The notes below the pieces were generated by a model, which saw only the letters and a program-made list of their open reading frames with translations, searched no databases and was not told the DNA's origin. The position numbers were made by a program, and so were the translations under genes. From Actinomadura rayongensis (GTDB lineage: Bacteria; Actinomycetota; Actinomycetes; Streptosporangiales; Streptosporangiaceae), in the NCBI RefSeq assembly GCF_009831215.1, contig NZ_WUTW01000002.1, positions 186,001 to 250,000 on the forward strand: a DNA stretch of 64,000 nt. The letters are read 5' to 3'. Position 1 is the first letter of the stretch, and each line of letters starts with the position of its first letter. Positions 31,638-39,918 of the stretch are shown here, in pieces.

Positions 31638-32882
31638 TCAGGAGCCGTTCGGGGGCGCGGGAATTCGACCGAAGCGGCCCGCGCCTCCTTCGGTCGGCTC
31701 GATTTGCCAGCCCGGCGGCGGCTCATGAGCGCCGGCAGCATCCGCCACGGTGGCCGACGTCATATCGATCCCAGCTTCGAACCTCGCCGCGCCGAACCAG
31801 GCGTTCCCGGAGAAGGTCGCATCGCGGAACCAGGCGTTCCCGGAGAAGGTCGCATCGCCGAACGAGGCGTCCCCGGAGAAGGTCGCATCGCCGAACAAGG
31901 CGGTCTCGGAGAAGGTCGCCGCGCCGAACCAGGCGGTCTCGGAGAAGATCGCCGCGCCGAACCAGGTGTCCCCGGAGAAGGTCGCATCGCGGAACCAGGC
32001 GTTCCCGGAGAAGGTCGCATCGCTGAACAAGGCGGTCCCGGAGAAGGTCGCCGCCTCGAACCAGGCGATCCCGGAGAAGGTTGCGCGGGAGAAATTGGCG
32101 TCGTGGACGGCGCAGTTGGCCAGGTTGAAGTTGATAAGGGTGGCGCCGGTTAGGTCCAGGGAGATGTTCGACCAGTGGTGTTGGTTGGTGCGTTGGAGGT
32201 GGGTGGTTAGGAGGCGTTGGGCTGTTAGGCGGACTTGGTGTTCTTCGCGGGGGTCTGGGGTGTGGGGGGTGGGTTGGGCGGGAGGGGGGCTGTTGTCGCG
32301 GGCGGCGTGGTAGCGGGCGGCGGCGCGGCGTGTCCTGTCGCGGTGTTCTTCCTCGGGGAGGTTGGTGGGGGGTGGGGTGTAGGGCATGCGCAGGTAGGCG
32401 CAGATGATGTTGACGATTGTTTGGCGGTGTCGCTCGTTGTCGTTGGCCAGGCGTTCCAGGGTGTAGAGCGCTGTTAGGCGGACGGGGGCTTTGTCTGAGC
32501 CGAGTTGTTCGGCGGCGGCGTTGTACAGCTCGGTGATGCGGCGCTCGGCTGCGTCGAGCTGGCCGAGGGCGGTCGCCAGTTCGGCGTGGCGTTGGCGTCT
32601 GAACGCCAGCATCAGGCCGACTGCTGCGCCTGCTCCGGCGCCGGCGGCCAAGCCGGTGCGGACCGCGTCTACGCGGATCTTGGCTCGGTCGGGGCCGGGT
32701 GGGGCGTCGTCGGCCACGTCCAGCAGCCAGGAGGTTGTCAGCCAGATCGCCAGCGCTGCTGCGCCCGCTGCGGCCAGCATCCAGAATCCGGCCGCCAACG
32801 GGCGCACGCGCAGCGGCCTGGCCTCACGCCTTGTCCGCGCCTGTGCCCAGCGCCGCCTTACTGGCTCCAGGCCCCGTTTCAT
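31638..32882 (-). CDS. Membrane-anchored pentapeptide-repeat protein
   Basis: This 414-residue protein has two N-terminal membrane helices (about 35-52 and 75-95), a cytoplasmic helical segment (about 100-170, including RLTALYTLERLANDNERHRQTIV), and a Pro-rich hinge. Then comes an 11-residue repeat array of Pentapeptide_3 type (ATFSGNAWFRD and variants, about nine copies), followed by a short C-terminal tail. The DNA beneath is a 33-bp tandem repeat. Start ATG 32882 is preferred to an upstream GTG without a ribosome site. This architecture is common in actinomycetes and unexplained. The repeat number may vary between strains. Confidence 0.85.
   Translation of the reverse strand: MKRGLEPVRRRWAQARTRREARPLRVRPLAAGFWMLAAAGAAALAIWLTTSWLLDVADDAPPGPDRAKIRVDAVRTGLAAGAGAGAAVGLMLAFRRQRHAELATALGQLDAAERRITELYNAAAEQLGSDKAPVRLTALYTLERLANDNERHRQTIVNIICAYLRMPYTPPPTNLPEEEHRDRTRRAAARYHAARDNSPPPAQPTPHTPDPREEHQVRLTAQRLLTTHLQRTNQHHWSNISLDLTGATLINFNLANCAVHDANFSRATFSGIAWFEAATFSGTALFSDATFSGNAWFRDATFSGDTWFGAAIFSETAWFGAATFSETALFGDATFSGDASFGDATFSGNAWFRDATFSGNAWFGAARFEAGIDMTSATVADAAGAHEPPPGWQIEPTEGGAGRFGRIPAPPNGS
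31794..32090. repeat. 33-bp tandem repeat array, nine units
   Basis: Nine consecutive 33-base units run from 31794 to 32090. Each has a core CCGGAGAAGGTCGC or a close variant, and each codes for one 11-residue pentapeptide-type repeat of the overlapping gene. Units 1, 2 and 7 are nearly identical, showing recent duplication or gene conversion. There are no spacers, so it is not a CRISPR array. Confidence 0.9.
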
Positions 32883-32998
32883 ACGCCCCTGCGCGCCGCG
32901 CGGCGCCACCTCGCCCACACCACTCAGACGCGGCCACCGCTCCCGCCGTTCACGATGTCGCGATCAGTGGCAACGCCCGCGTCCGGTCTGTAACGCAA

Positions 32999-33077
32999 CA
33001 GGGGGCTGGGGGTGGGCCGCAGGGCTTGGTGGGGGTGGGTGGGGCGGTGGGGGCGGGCGGGGTCAGGGGCGGGGGGT
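32999..33077 (+). other. G-rich tract with quadruplex potential
   Basis: The plus strand here holds many runs of four or more G separated by short loops. It covers the gap upstream of the membrane pentapeptide gene and the last bases of the next minus-strand gene. It could fold as a G-quadruplex on the non-template strand or act as a transcription roadblock. No other element is seen in the gap. Confidence 0.45.
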
Positions 33078-33656
33078 TGATACTGCTGCGGCTACGGGGG
33101 CGAAGACTTGGTTGTCCAGTGCGTTGGCGCCGCCTGCGGCCCAGGCCAGGCTTATGGCCAGGCGGAGTGAGGTCGGGCCTAGGAGCGTGTATGGGCGGTG
33201 GCCGTCGTAGGCCAGGTTGAATTCGTCTGGGAGTAGTGCGCCAGCGTCATCTAGGTTGCCGTGTATGGCGATCAGGTCGCTGTGCCACAGGCTGACGTTC
33301 TTTCGGCTGCTCATGATGATGAGACGCTGGTCGGTCAGGTAGCTCGTCACTCCCCAGTGTTCGTCGTGGAGCACTGATCGGATCTCCTGGACTGCGTACG
33401 CGGAGCGCTGGTAGTAGCGCTCGGCGCCGAGGGCCATGATGATCTCGTCGGGGGTGAAGCTGACCACGGTTCGCCAGCCGATGTCGTAGTCGTGGAGGAA
33501 GACCACCTCGTCGTCGCGGACGAACAGGGTGGTGGGCTCTATGGGGAGGCTTCCGCCGTCTATCAGGGTCGCGTAGATCTCGCAGGACTCGTTCCAGAGG
33601 CGTGCCCGTTCGGCCCCGTAGTCCCGTCGGGCGCCGCCCTTGCCGAATACCGCCAT
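33063..33656 (-). CDS. Uncharacterised protein, possible PH-like domain
   Basis: This 197-residue soluble protein is not recognised. The middle part alternates short beta-strands (TTLFVRDDEVVFLHDYDIGWRTVVSF, then WGVTSYLTDQRLIIMSS). The TDQRLI phrase recalls bacterial PH-like domains, where a strand of the form LTDxRLI is frequent. The start is the ATG at 33656. It is separated from the membrane pentapeptide gene by the G-rich tract and may precede it in one transcript. Confidence 0.6.
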   Translation of the reverse strand: MAVFGKGGARRDYGAERARLWNESCEIYATLIDGGSLPIEPTTLFVRDDEVVFLHDYDIGWRTVVSFTPDEIIMALGAERYYQRSAYAVQEIRSVLHDEHWGVTSYLTDQRLIIMSSRKNVSLWHSDLIAIHGNLDDAGALLPDEFNLAYDGHRPYTLLGPTSLRLAISLAWAAGGANALDNQVFAPVAAAVSTPRP

Positions 33657-33788
33657 ACGAGTATTTCACCCGAGCGGCGGCCCGATGGGGCGGCCGGGTT
33701 CGGACACCCGGACGGCCTGTGCGCGGCGGTGGAGGTGCGGAACCCCCGGCTCGTCGGGGCTTGCCGGGGGTTCTTGGGTGGGCTTGCT

Positions 33789-33971
33789 TTACGCCCGTGC
33801 GTTCTTGACGCGCGCCAGGAGGGCGGCGAACGTCTCGGGAGCGAGGGTCAGGTGTCCGGCGTCCGGGTCCTTCGAGTCACGGACGCCTACAAAGCCGGAC
33901 AGGCCCGCCAGCTCAACGCATGCGCCGTTGCGGCTGCCTTCGCTACGGCTCGACTTGCGCCACTGGATCAT
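33789..33971 (-). CDS. DUF397 small protein paired with an Scr1-type regulator
   Basis: This 60-residue protein carries the family signature WRKSSRS followed by GACVELAG and VRDSKDP. DUF397 proteins are encoded next to Scr1/WhiJ-like helix-turn-helix regulators throughout actinomycetes and are thought to act as their small partners. Its ATG overlaps the regulator stop by 4 bases, as in other such pairs. Confidence 0.93.
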   Translation of the reverse strand: MIQWRKSSRSEGSRNGACVELAGLSGFVGVRDSKDPDAGHLTLAPETFAALLARVKNARA

Positions 33972-34777
33972 CCGTATCCTTCCATGATCGCTTTCATGAG
34001 AGCGATGGACGCGCTCCTGCTCTCAGCGACGTCGCCTATTTGGCGGAACCATACTTGATACTGGTCCACCTCCGAGGCGTCGATCACCAGCCGCCCAGGC
34101 CCGAGGGCTTCGGTGTAGGCGACGGTGGTCCCGCTCACCGTATACAGATCGAACCCGCCGTCCCGGCCGACGTGACCGCCCGCGTTGCGGCTGACGACGC
34201 GAACCGCCCAAGAGGGCGACTCGGCAAGCTCCAACAGCTTGGCAAGCTGCGCTCGCATGACCACCGGCCCGCCCACGGGATGCTCCAGCGCGTCCTGGTC
34301 CACGTAGAGCCAGACGAGCGGACGCGGACTCCGATTGAGTGCTTCCTGGCGTTGGAGAGCCTCCTTGAGGGCCGCGTCCACGTTCCGCCGACCGCTCTCG
34401 ATGAGCTTCGCGTGAATGTAGTCCTCCGTCTGCGCGAGTGCGGGCACCCAGCCAGGCGCCCAGACGCAGATCTGGTCGGCGTGGGCTTCGCTCCGTTCTG
34501 CCTCCTTTCGCCACTCCGACGAGTGGCGAGACTTCGCCCATCGGATAATTCGCCCAAGGAGGCCGCCAGTCTCCCAAATCTCGTCAAGCCTGTCGGCGTC
34601 CTCCTCCTGGAGCCGGGATTCACCGGCCTCAATCTTGGAGAACAGCGTCCGATCCTTGTGCAGGATCTCACCGACGACGCGGTGCGACGCTCCGTGAACC
34701 TTGCGAAGTCTGAGCAGTTCGTAGGCTGCCCAGTCGTACATGTTCCGGTCGGGATCCAGCTCCCGTCGGTTCGCCAT
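33968..34777 (-). CDS. Scr1-family (WhiJ-like) XRE helix-turn-helix regulator with DUF5753 domain
   Basis: This 269-residue protein has an N-terminal XRE-type helix-turn-helix (ELLRLRKVHGASHRVVGEILHKDRTLFSKIEAGES is split across residues 20-55) and a C-terminal DUF5753 region. The DUF5753 features WVPALAQTEDYI, RQEAL and the terminal SLALMKAIMEG-like end are clear. Such regulators control development and antibiotic genes in Streptomyces together with a DUF397 protein, which follows here with a 4-base overlap. Start ATG 34777 is the first sensible methionine; the ribosome site is weak. Confidence 0.9.
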   Translation of the reverse strand: MANRRELDPDRNMYDWAAYELLRLRKVHGASHRVVGEILHKDRTLFSKIEAGESRLQEEDADRLDEIWETGGLLGRIIRWAKSRHSSEWRKEAERSEAHADQICVWAPGWVPALAQTEDYIHAKLIESGRRNVDAALKEALQRQEALNRSPRPLVWLYVDQDALEHPVGGPVVMRAQLAKLLELAESPSWAVRVVSRNAGGHVGRDGGFDLYTVSGTTVAYTEALGPGRLVIDASEVDQYQVWFRQIGDVAESRSASIALMKAIMEGYG

Positions 34778-34876
34778 CCCACACGCTCCGCGTTTCTCCG
34801 GGGGGTGAAGCCAAGGATTTCGCCTAGGCAAGGTACCTCGCCGAGGGCCACTCTGGGAATCGTTCGGAAAAAAACT

Positions 34877-34905
34877 TCGACAGGTGAGGCGGCACTCGGA
34901 ACAAT
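34877..34905 (+). promoter_or_regulatory. Candidate promoter for the small membrane protein gene
   Basis: TCGACA (34877-34882) and AACAAT (34900-34905) are spaced by 17 bases and lie 30 bases upstream of the ATG at 34935. Five of six -35 and four of six -10 positions fit the housekeeping consensus. Confidence 0.45.
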
Positions 34906-34934
34906 CCGGGCATAGCTTCCGGGAAGGGGCCGAT

Positions 34935-35084
34935 ATGGTCCAATCGAAAGGTGTCGTCACGGCGGTCGAGATCGCCATTGTGATGTCCGTGGCGGGCATT
35001 GGTGTGATCACAGCTCTCATGACCTATCTGTCCATGCCGCTCGTCCGCCGCATGGCGCGCGGTCGCCATCGGAGGACGCGATGA
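34935..35084 (+). CDS. Small single-pass membrane protein
   Basis: This 49-residue protein has one clear membrane helix (about 10-33) and a basic tail (RRMARGRHRRTR). The ATG at 34935 is preceded by GAAGGGG at ideal spacing, and its stop overlaps the next start by 4 bases (ATGA). Both facts support it as a real gene. The function is unknown. Confidence 0.65.
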   Translation: MVQSKGVVTAVEIAIVMSVAGIGVITALMTYLSMPLVRRMARGRHRRTR

Positions 35085-35401
35085 ACAACCCCGAGAAACG
35101 TCCGCAGTTCGTGCGGATCGATCATCGTGAGCCGCTTCCCGGGTACCGCGAGCCCGAAGGGCGGTGGTTGCAGCCTTACATCACGCTCGATGGGACGTGG
35201 AGATGCTGCCTGCGGCGTCCGCTCACCCACCAGCAGGAGCGGGCCGGGCTGCTCTACATCGTCGTCGCGCTGGACCTTCCGCGACTCAAAGCGCTGATGA
35301 AGCACGAGGACGACAAGGCCGCGCGGCTTCGCGCGGACGAACAGCAGGCGCGGGGCGGACCGGTCGGGGAGGGCGGTCCGCCAGACGCCACCGCCCTGTA
35401 A
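35081..35401 (+). CDS. Uncharacterised small protein
   Basis: This 106-residue soluble protein is not recognised. It is basic and Arg-rich at the N-terminus with an aromatic patch (GRWLQPYITLDGTWRCCLRRPL) and ends in a polar, Gly-rich tail. It is translationally coupled to the small membrane protein and followed 48 bases later by the BldC-like gene, so the three probably form one operon. Confidence 0.6.
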   Translation: MNNPEKRPQFVRIDHREPLPGYREPEGRWLQPYITLDGTWRCCLRRPLTHQQERAGLLYIVVALDLPRLKALMKHEDDKAARLRADEQQARGGPVGEGGPPDATAL

Positions 35402-35449
35402 GGCACCCGAGAACAGAAATCCGAGACCCGAGAACCGGAATCCATCACC

Positions 35450-35788
35450 ATGACCAACAAGGCCGAAGAGCCCCAGCAGCCGAACCTCTACACCCCCGCG
35501 GAAGTCGCCGGCTTCTTCCGCGTCGACCCCAAGACCGTCACCCGCTGGGCCAAGACCGGAACGCTCAACCCGATCACACTGCCGTCCGGGCACCGCCGCT
35601 ACCACGCCGCCGAGATCCACAAGCTCCTCCAGGTCGGCAACGCCCCCGACCCCACCGGCCCCGCCGACGGCGGCACCGCGCCCGAGTCCAACCCGCGCGC
35701 CCGCGCCATCCTCAACGCCGTCATCCGCGACTACTTCGACGGCGACGCCACCGCCCTCATCAAGGCCGTCCGCGACGGACTCGGCTGA
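35450..35788 (+). CDS. BldC-like MerR-type helix-turn-helix protein
   Basis: This 112-residue protein has the BldC-type winged helix: LYTPAEVAGFFRVDPKTVTRWAKTGTL, then PSGHRRYHAAEIHKLL (residues 13-61). BldC is a MerR-related developmental regulator that binds DNA as head-to-tail oligomers. The present protein has a 50-residue C-terminal extension of unknown role. It ends the small rightward operon and is followed by a strong terminator shared with the convergent vWA gene. Confidence 0.88.
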   Translation: MTNKAEEPQQPNLYTPAEVAGFFRVDPKTVTRWAKTGTLNPITLPSGHRRYHAAEIHKLLQVGNAPDPTGPADGGTAPESNPRARAILNAVIRDYFDGDATALIKAVRDGLG

Positions 35789-35803
35789 CCCGCACACGCG
35801 AAC

Positions 35804-35836
35804 GAGCCCGGCATCCCGAGGGGGGATGCCGGGCTC
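35804..35836. terminator. Bidirectional terminator hairpin
   Basis: GAGCCCGGCATCCC (35804-35817) and GGGATGCCGGGCTC (35823-35836) are perfect 14-base arms. It separates the convergent BldC-like and vWA genes and can act in both directions. Confidence 0.85.
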
Positions 35837-35842
35837 GGCGCG

Positions 35843-38800
35843 TCAGGCGGTTTCCACCAGGGGGAAAGGGAGCAGGTCGGCGGGGAGCAGGCCCAACTCG
35901 GCCACCACTCGGCGGGCGTCCACGGCGCCCAGCCAGGTCTGGGCGTCCGCGGACAGGGTGCGCCAGGCGTCGGTCGCGTAGGTCTTCGCGCCGGTCGCGG
36001 GCGGTTCGGGGTTGGCCACCAGGGGGATGCGTTCGGCGGCGAACTGGGACGGGGCGTCGCCGATCGCTCCCAGGTGCATTCCGCGGGAGCTGAGCTGGGC
36101 GAGTTCGCGTCGCCAGTCGATGCGTTCGGGGCACGGAAGGATCTCGGAGCGGACGTCGGTGCGCGGAGGGTGGGGCGGGGACGCGCCGACCACCAGCAGC
36201 GCCGAACGGCCGGGGCCCGGGGTGACGCGGCGGGCGACCGTCCGCAGCATGTCCTCGACCATCGCGGCGGATCGGTCGCCTCTGCCCCCGGTGTCGCGTC
36301 GCACGCGGTCCAGCGCCCGCATCGCCTCGTACGGCGGAACGGACCACGCGGGCACCGACACCGGCCGCTCGTCCCTCCGCCACCGGTCGAACGTGTGCCG
36401 CCCATAGGTCACCATCGACACCAGCGCCCGGCCCTGGAGCGCGTCGGCGAGCGCGCCGGCCACCTCCCGGGCGGCGTCCAGCCGCGCCGCCACCGTCTCC
36501 GCAGGCCCGCTGACCTCGACCGCGCACACCAGGTGCGCCGGGCCGGGCGGCGGGTTGAACGACTTCGGGACGGACGCGACCAGTTCCCGCCAGCTCCGGT
36601 CGTCGGGCACCGGACGCAGCGGGCCGTCCTGCGTCTTGAACTCGACACGGCCGGGCTGGCGCAACATCGCGGTCACCGTGTGGCGGCCGGGCGGCAAGAT
36701 CGCCGTGCCCTTGTGGAGGAGCCGGGGCGACCGGTCCCGGACGGCGACGACCGCGAACACCACACCGCGCGGCCCGCCCGGCTCGCAGCGGACCGTCCGG
36801 CCCGTGACGTCGCCGCGCCGCGCGCCGGGCTCGAACAGCGGGAGCTGGTCGAGTTCGAGTTCGCCCGTCTCGGGATGGCGCCGCAGCACGACCAGCGCGT
36901 ACCGCCGGGTGATCGCGGACGCGGCGATCGCCTCCCGGACGGTCGACGCGACGCTCACCCGGGGCGGGATCACCGCGCGCAGGGAGACCGCGCCGAGGTC
37001 GCCGGGCGCGTCGGCGCGGCCGAGGGCCGTGTCGGCGAGGGCGGTGAGCAGGCCGGGCGGCGCGCCGGTCGTGCCGAGGACGAACGCGCCGTCGCCGGGC
37101 GACCAGCCGGGGGGCCAGACCGTCCGGGCGGACCCGTCCCAGCGCGACGACTCGATCGCGTGCCGCGGGGTGCCCGCCCCGTCGCGCCGGACGGCGTGCG
37201 CCGCGACCCCGGAGCCGCCCAGCTCGAACAGGGTGAGCGGGGTGTCGCCGAGGCCGGCGACCAGCTCGTCCAGCGTGCTGCGGAACGCCTCGCGCGTCAG
37301 GCGCTCCTCGGCGCCGGACGGCACCGGAACGGGCGGCGGGACGCTCTCCGGACGGGTCGCCTCCGGGGCCTCGACGTCCGGGCCGGTGCCGAGGCCGGTG
37401 CCGAGGCCGGTGTCGGGGCCGGTGCGAAGGTTCGGGCCGGTGCCGCGTCCCCCCGTCTCGGCCGTCGAGGGGCCCGGGGAGTCGGCCATGAGCCCGAGCC
37501 GGACGGCGAAGTCGCGCGCGAACACCGCGAACGGACGCGCCCGCGGGTCCAGCCGGTCCAGGCCCGCGTCGTCGCGCAGCAGCGCGAGCATGTGGTCGAA
37601 GCCGGTCCCCGGCCAGTAGCCCTGCCGGACGCCGTGCGCGTACGCGGCGTTCAGCGCGTCGTACCGCTCGAACGCCGTCGCGCCATGCTGCAGCAGGTCG
37701 GCGACGCCGTCCCGGAACCCGTAGACGTCCGGTTCGACCTCCTCCAGCAGCCCGCCGACGAACAGCTCCGCGCGCTCCTCCAGCCCGGTGTCGCGGACGA
37801 GGTCGCGTTGCAGCGCGGCGATGAGCGGCAGGTCCAGCCGGGACGCGCCGGACAGCACCTCCGCCAGCCGCCGCGCCCCCGGCGACGCCCGGTGCCGGAA
37901 GGCGCGCACCCGCTCGTCCGGCGTGAGCGCGCGGTTCGCGACGGCGGGCCGCGCGGTCTCCGGCGGGCTCGGCAGCGGCACCGCGTCCGCCCAGCCGGTG
38001 CCCGCGACGACGGCGTCCGCCCACCGCCGCAGCGCGCCCGCCTCCAGCGACACGACGGGCAGCAGCGGGTCCTTGCTGTCCTCCACCCAGGGCGGATGCC
38101 GGACGGCGCACGCCGAGTTCGGCGCCCCCGGATGCTTGGCCTGGACGCCGTAGCCGGGCGCGCCGTGCGCGGTGTCGGGCCAGTAGCGGCGCGGGAGCAT
38201 CTGGAGCAGCGCGGTCGGCATCTGCGCGGCCCACGCGCCGATGGCCTCCCAGCCTTCGCGGTCGTACCAGCCGTCGCCGACCGCGTCCGTCGCGACGAGC
38301 ACGAGCCGCGACCCGGACGGATCGGCGAGCCGTCCCGGCGGGTGCTCGGCGCCGCCCGCGTCGGCGATCCGGACGTCCCCGCCGCGCAGCCGCAGCTCCC
38401 ACCGGGTGACGGTCCGGAACGCGCCGACCTGCGCGAGGACGGCCTCCAGCGCGTCGAACGTCCGGCTCCACACGCGCATGGACGACCCGGCGTCCACGAC
38501 CAGCGACAGGTCCAGGACGCGGACCTCGGGCCGGTGCGTCCGGACGGTGAACACCCGCGCCTCGGCGATCGCCTCCACGCTCGCCTCGATGTCGATCTCC
38601 GCCGGGCCGGGCCGGGTGACGCGCTTGAACCGGCGCAGCGACCGGGCGATGTCCAGCCCGCGCGGCAGCTCGGGCGCGGTGCGCAGGGCGACGCGGCCGG
38701 CGGACGGGGCGTCCGGCACGGTCCCCTCGGCGCGGTCGTCCGGACGGTAGAGGCTCGCCTCTCCGGCGGGCTCCATGCCGCCGGTGCCGGTCAGCGGTTC

Positions 38801-38983
38801 GTCGGGGACCTCGGGCGGCGGGACGACGTCGGGCCGCCCTGGCTCGTCCGCGCCCGGTCCGGGATCGTCCGGTGGCGGCGGGTTGCGGCACAGCCACAGC
38901 ACGTCGCAGATCTCCCGGACGCTGAGCCGCTCGCCGTCGGCCAGCCTGACGTCGGCGAGCGCCCGGACCAGGCGGTCGTTCAC
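35843..38983 (-). CDS. Large vWA protein (SAV_2336-like) of a vWA-MoxR-VMAP ternary system
   Basis: This 1046-residue protein starts with a short helical module (VREICDVLWLCRN) and a Pro-rich linker. A vWA-like domain follows, with a DxSxS-type motif in LSLVVDAGSSMRVW (Asp164, Ser167, Ser168) as in SAV_2336-type proteins. A helical region ends near residue 510, then a Gly/Thr/Pro linker with a 12-bp DNA repeat (37382-37429). The last about 470 residues are paralogous to the protein at 19071-20465, including a second, degenerate vWA-like fold (AHLVCAVEVSG). The GTG start overlaps the MoxR stop by 4 bases. It probably works with the MoxR ATPase as a metal-dependent adaptor that activates the effector. 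Confidence 0.85.
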   Translation of the reverse strand: MNDRLVRALADVRLADGERLSVREICDVLWLCRNPPPPDDPGPGADEPGRPDVVPPPEVPDEPLTGTGGMEPAGEASLYRPDDRAEGTVPDAPSAGRVALRTAPELPRGLDIARSLRRFKRVTRPGPAEIDIEASVEAIAEARVFTVRTHRPEVRVLDLSLVVDAGSSMRVWSRTFDALEAVLAQVGAFRTVTRWELRLRGGDVRIADAGGAEHPPGRLADPSGSRLVLVATDAVGDGWYDREGWEAIGAWAAQMPTALLQMLPRRYWPDTAHGAPGYGVQAKHPGAPNSACAVRHPPWVEDSKDPLLPVVSLEAGALRRWADAVVAGTGWADAVPLPSPPETARPAVANRALTPDERVRAFRHRASPGARRLAEVLSGASRLDLPLIAALQRDLVRDTGLEERAELFVGGLLEEVEPDVYGFRDGVADLLQHGATAFERYDALNAAYAHGVRQGYWPGTGFDHMLALLRDDAGLDRLDPRARPFAVFARDFAVRLGLMADSPGPSTAETGGRGTGPNLRTGPDTGLGTGLGTGPDVEAPEATRPESVPPPVPVPSGAEERLTREAFRSTLDELVAGLGDTPLTLFELGGSGVAAHAVRRDGAGTPRHAIESSRWDGSARTVWPPGWSPGDGAFVLGTTGAPPGLLTALADTALGRADAPGDLGAVSLRAVIPPRVSVASTVREAIAASAITRRYALVVLRRHPETGELELDQLPLFEPGARRGDVTGRTVRCEPGGPRGVVFAVVAVRDRSPRLLHKGTAILPPGRHTVTAMLRQPGRVEFKTQDGPLRPVPDDRSWRELVASVPKSFNPPPGPAHLVCAVEVSGPAETVAARLDAAREVAGALADALQGRALVSMVTYGRHTFDRWRRDERPVSVPAWSVPPYEAMRALDRVRRDTGGRGDRSAAMVEDMLRTVARRVTPGPGRSALLVVGASPPHPPRTDVRSEILPCPERIDWRRELAQLSSRGMHLGAIGDAPSQFAAERIPLVANPEPPATGAKTYATDAWRTLSADAQTWLGAVDARRVVAELGLLPADLLPFPLVETA

Positions 38984-39918
38984 GGTCCCGTCAGATCGCT
39001 GGTGAGGTTGTCGCGCAGCACCTTCTCCGCCGCCGGGCCCAGCTCCTGCCCCGTGACCAGGTGCAGCAGGTCCAGGAGCTGGTTGACCGCGATCGTCTCG
39101 CCGCTCTCCAGCCGCCGCGCGAACGACTCAACCGCCGCGTCGCCGGTCGCGTCGGCGCCGAGGTGCGCCTTGACGATATCCACCAGGGTCGCCCGGTCGG
39201 GATTGTCGATCGTGAAACGCACGCAGCGGCGCAGGAAGGGCGGCGCGAAGGTGCGTTCCTGGTTGCTCGTGAAGACGATGACCGGGAAGTGCTTGCGGCG
39301 CACGACCCCGCTCGCCGGAATATCGTACGGTTTCTGGTCGCTCCCGACCACCCGGAACGGCTCGACGCTGCGGACGCGGGCCAGCGGCGGGATCGTGAAC
39401 TCGCCGTTCTCCAGCACGTCGAGCAGGTCCCCCGGCAGGTCCAGGTCGCTCTTGTCGATCTCGTCGATGAGGACGACGCGCGGCCGGTCCTGCGAGGCGA
39501 GCGCGGTGCCGAGCGGGCCGAGCGTGACGTAGTCGCCGATCTTCGGATCGCCGCCGCCCTGCCGCTGCGACTCGTGCAGACGGCCGAGCGCGTCGTACTG
39601 GAACAGCCCGTCGTCGCGGACGCTCTTGGACGTGATGTGCCACTTCAGCAGCGGTCCGAGCCCCAGCTCCTCCGCCAGCCGCCACGCCAGCGTCGACTTG
39701 CCCGACCCGGCCGGGCCGGTGAGCAGGAGCGGACGCCGCAGGTGCAGCGCCGCGTTCACCACGTGGTCGAGGCCCTTCGGCAGGACGAACTCCCACGGCT
39801 CGCCGTCCACCGGCTTCGGCGTCCGCCAGCGCGGCACCTCCGGCAGCTCCACCGGGCGCCCGTCGGCGGGCGGCCGACCGGAGTTGGTGAAGATCCGCCA
39901 TGGCACGTCGCCGCTCAT
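38980..39918 (-). CDS. MoxR-type AAA+ ATPase of the ternary system
   Basis: This 312-residue AAA+ protein has Walker A GPAGSGKST (about residue 68), Walker B VVLIDEIDK, sensor 1 in VIVFTSNQE and the arginine finger region FLRRCVRF. The pattern and length are those of MoxR-family chaperones, which remodel partner proteins together with vWA proteins. It lies between the VMAP and vWA genes with 4-base overlaps on both sides. In such systems ATP hydrolysis is thought to hold or release the effector complex. No DNA-binding domain is present. Confidence 0.92.
   Translation of the reverse strand: MSGDVPWRIFTNSGRPPADGRPVELPEVPRWRTPKPVDGEPWEFVLPKGLDHVVNAALHLRRPLLLTGPAGSGKSTLAWRLAEELGLGPLLKWHITSKSVRDDGLFQYDALGRLHESQRQGGGDPKIGDYVTLGPLGTALASQDRPRVVLIDEIDKSDLDLPGDLLDVLENGEFTIPPLARVRSVEPFRVVGSDQKPYDIPASGVVRRKHFPVIVFTSNQERTFAPPFLRRCVRFTIDNPDRATLVDIVKAHLGADATGDAAVESFARRLESGETIAVNQLLDLLHLVTGQELGPAAEKVLRDNLTSDLTGP

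Noticed and set aside
31794-32090. Possible CRISPR array because of regular about 33-bp repeats
   Set aside because: The units are contiguous with no unique spacers, are in frame inside a pentapeptide gene, and no cas genes are present.
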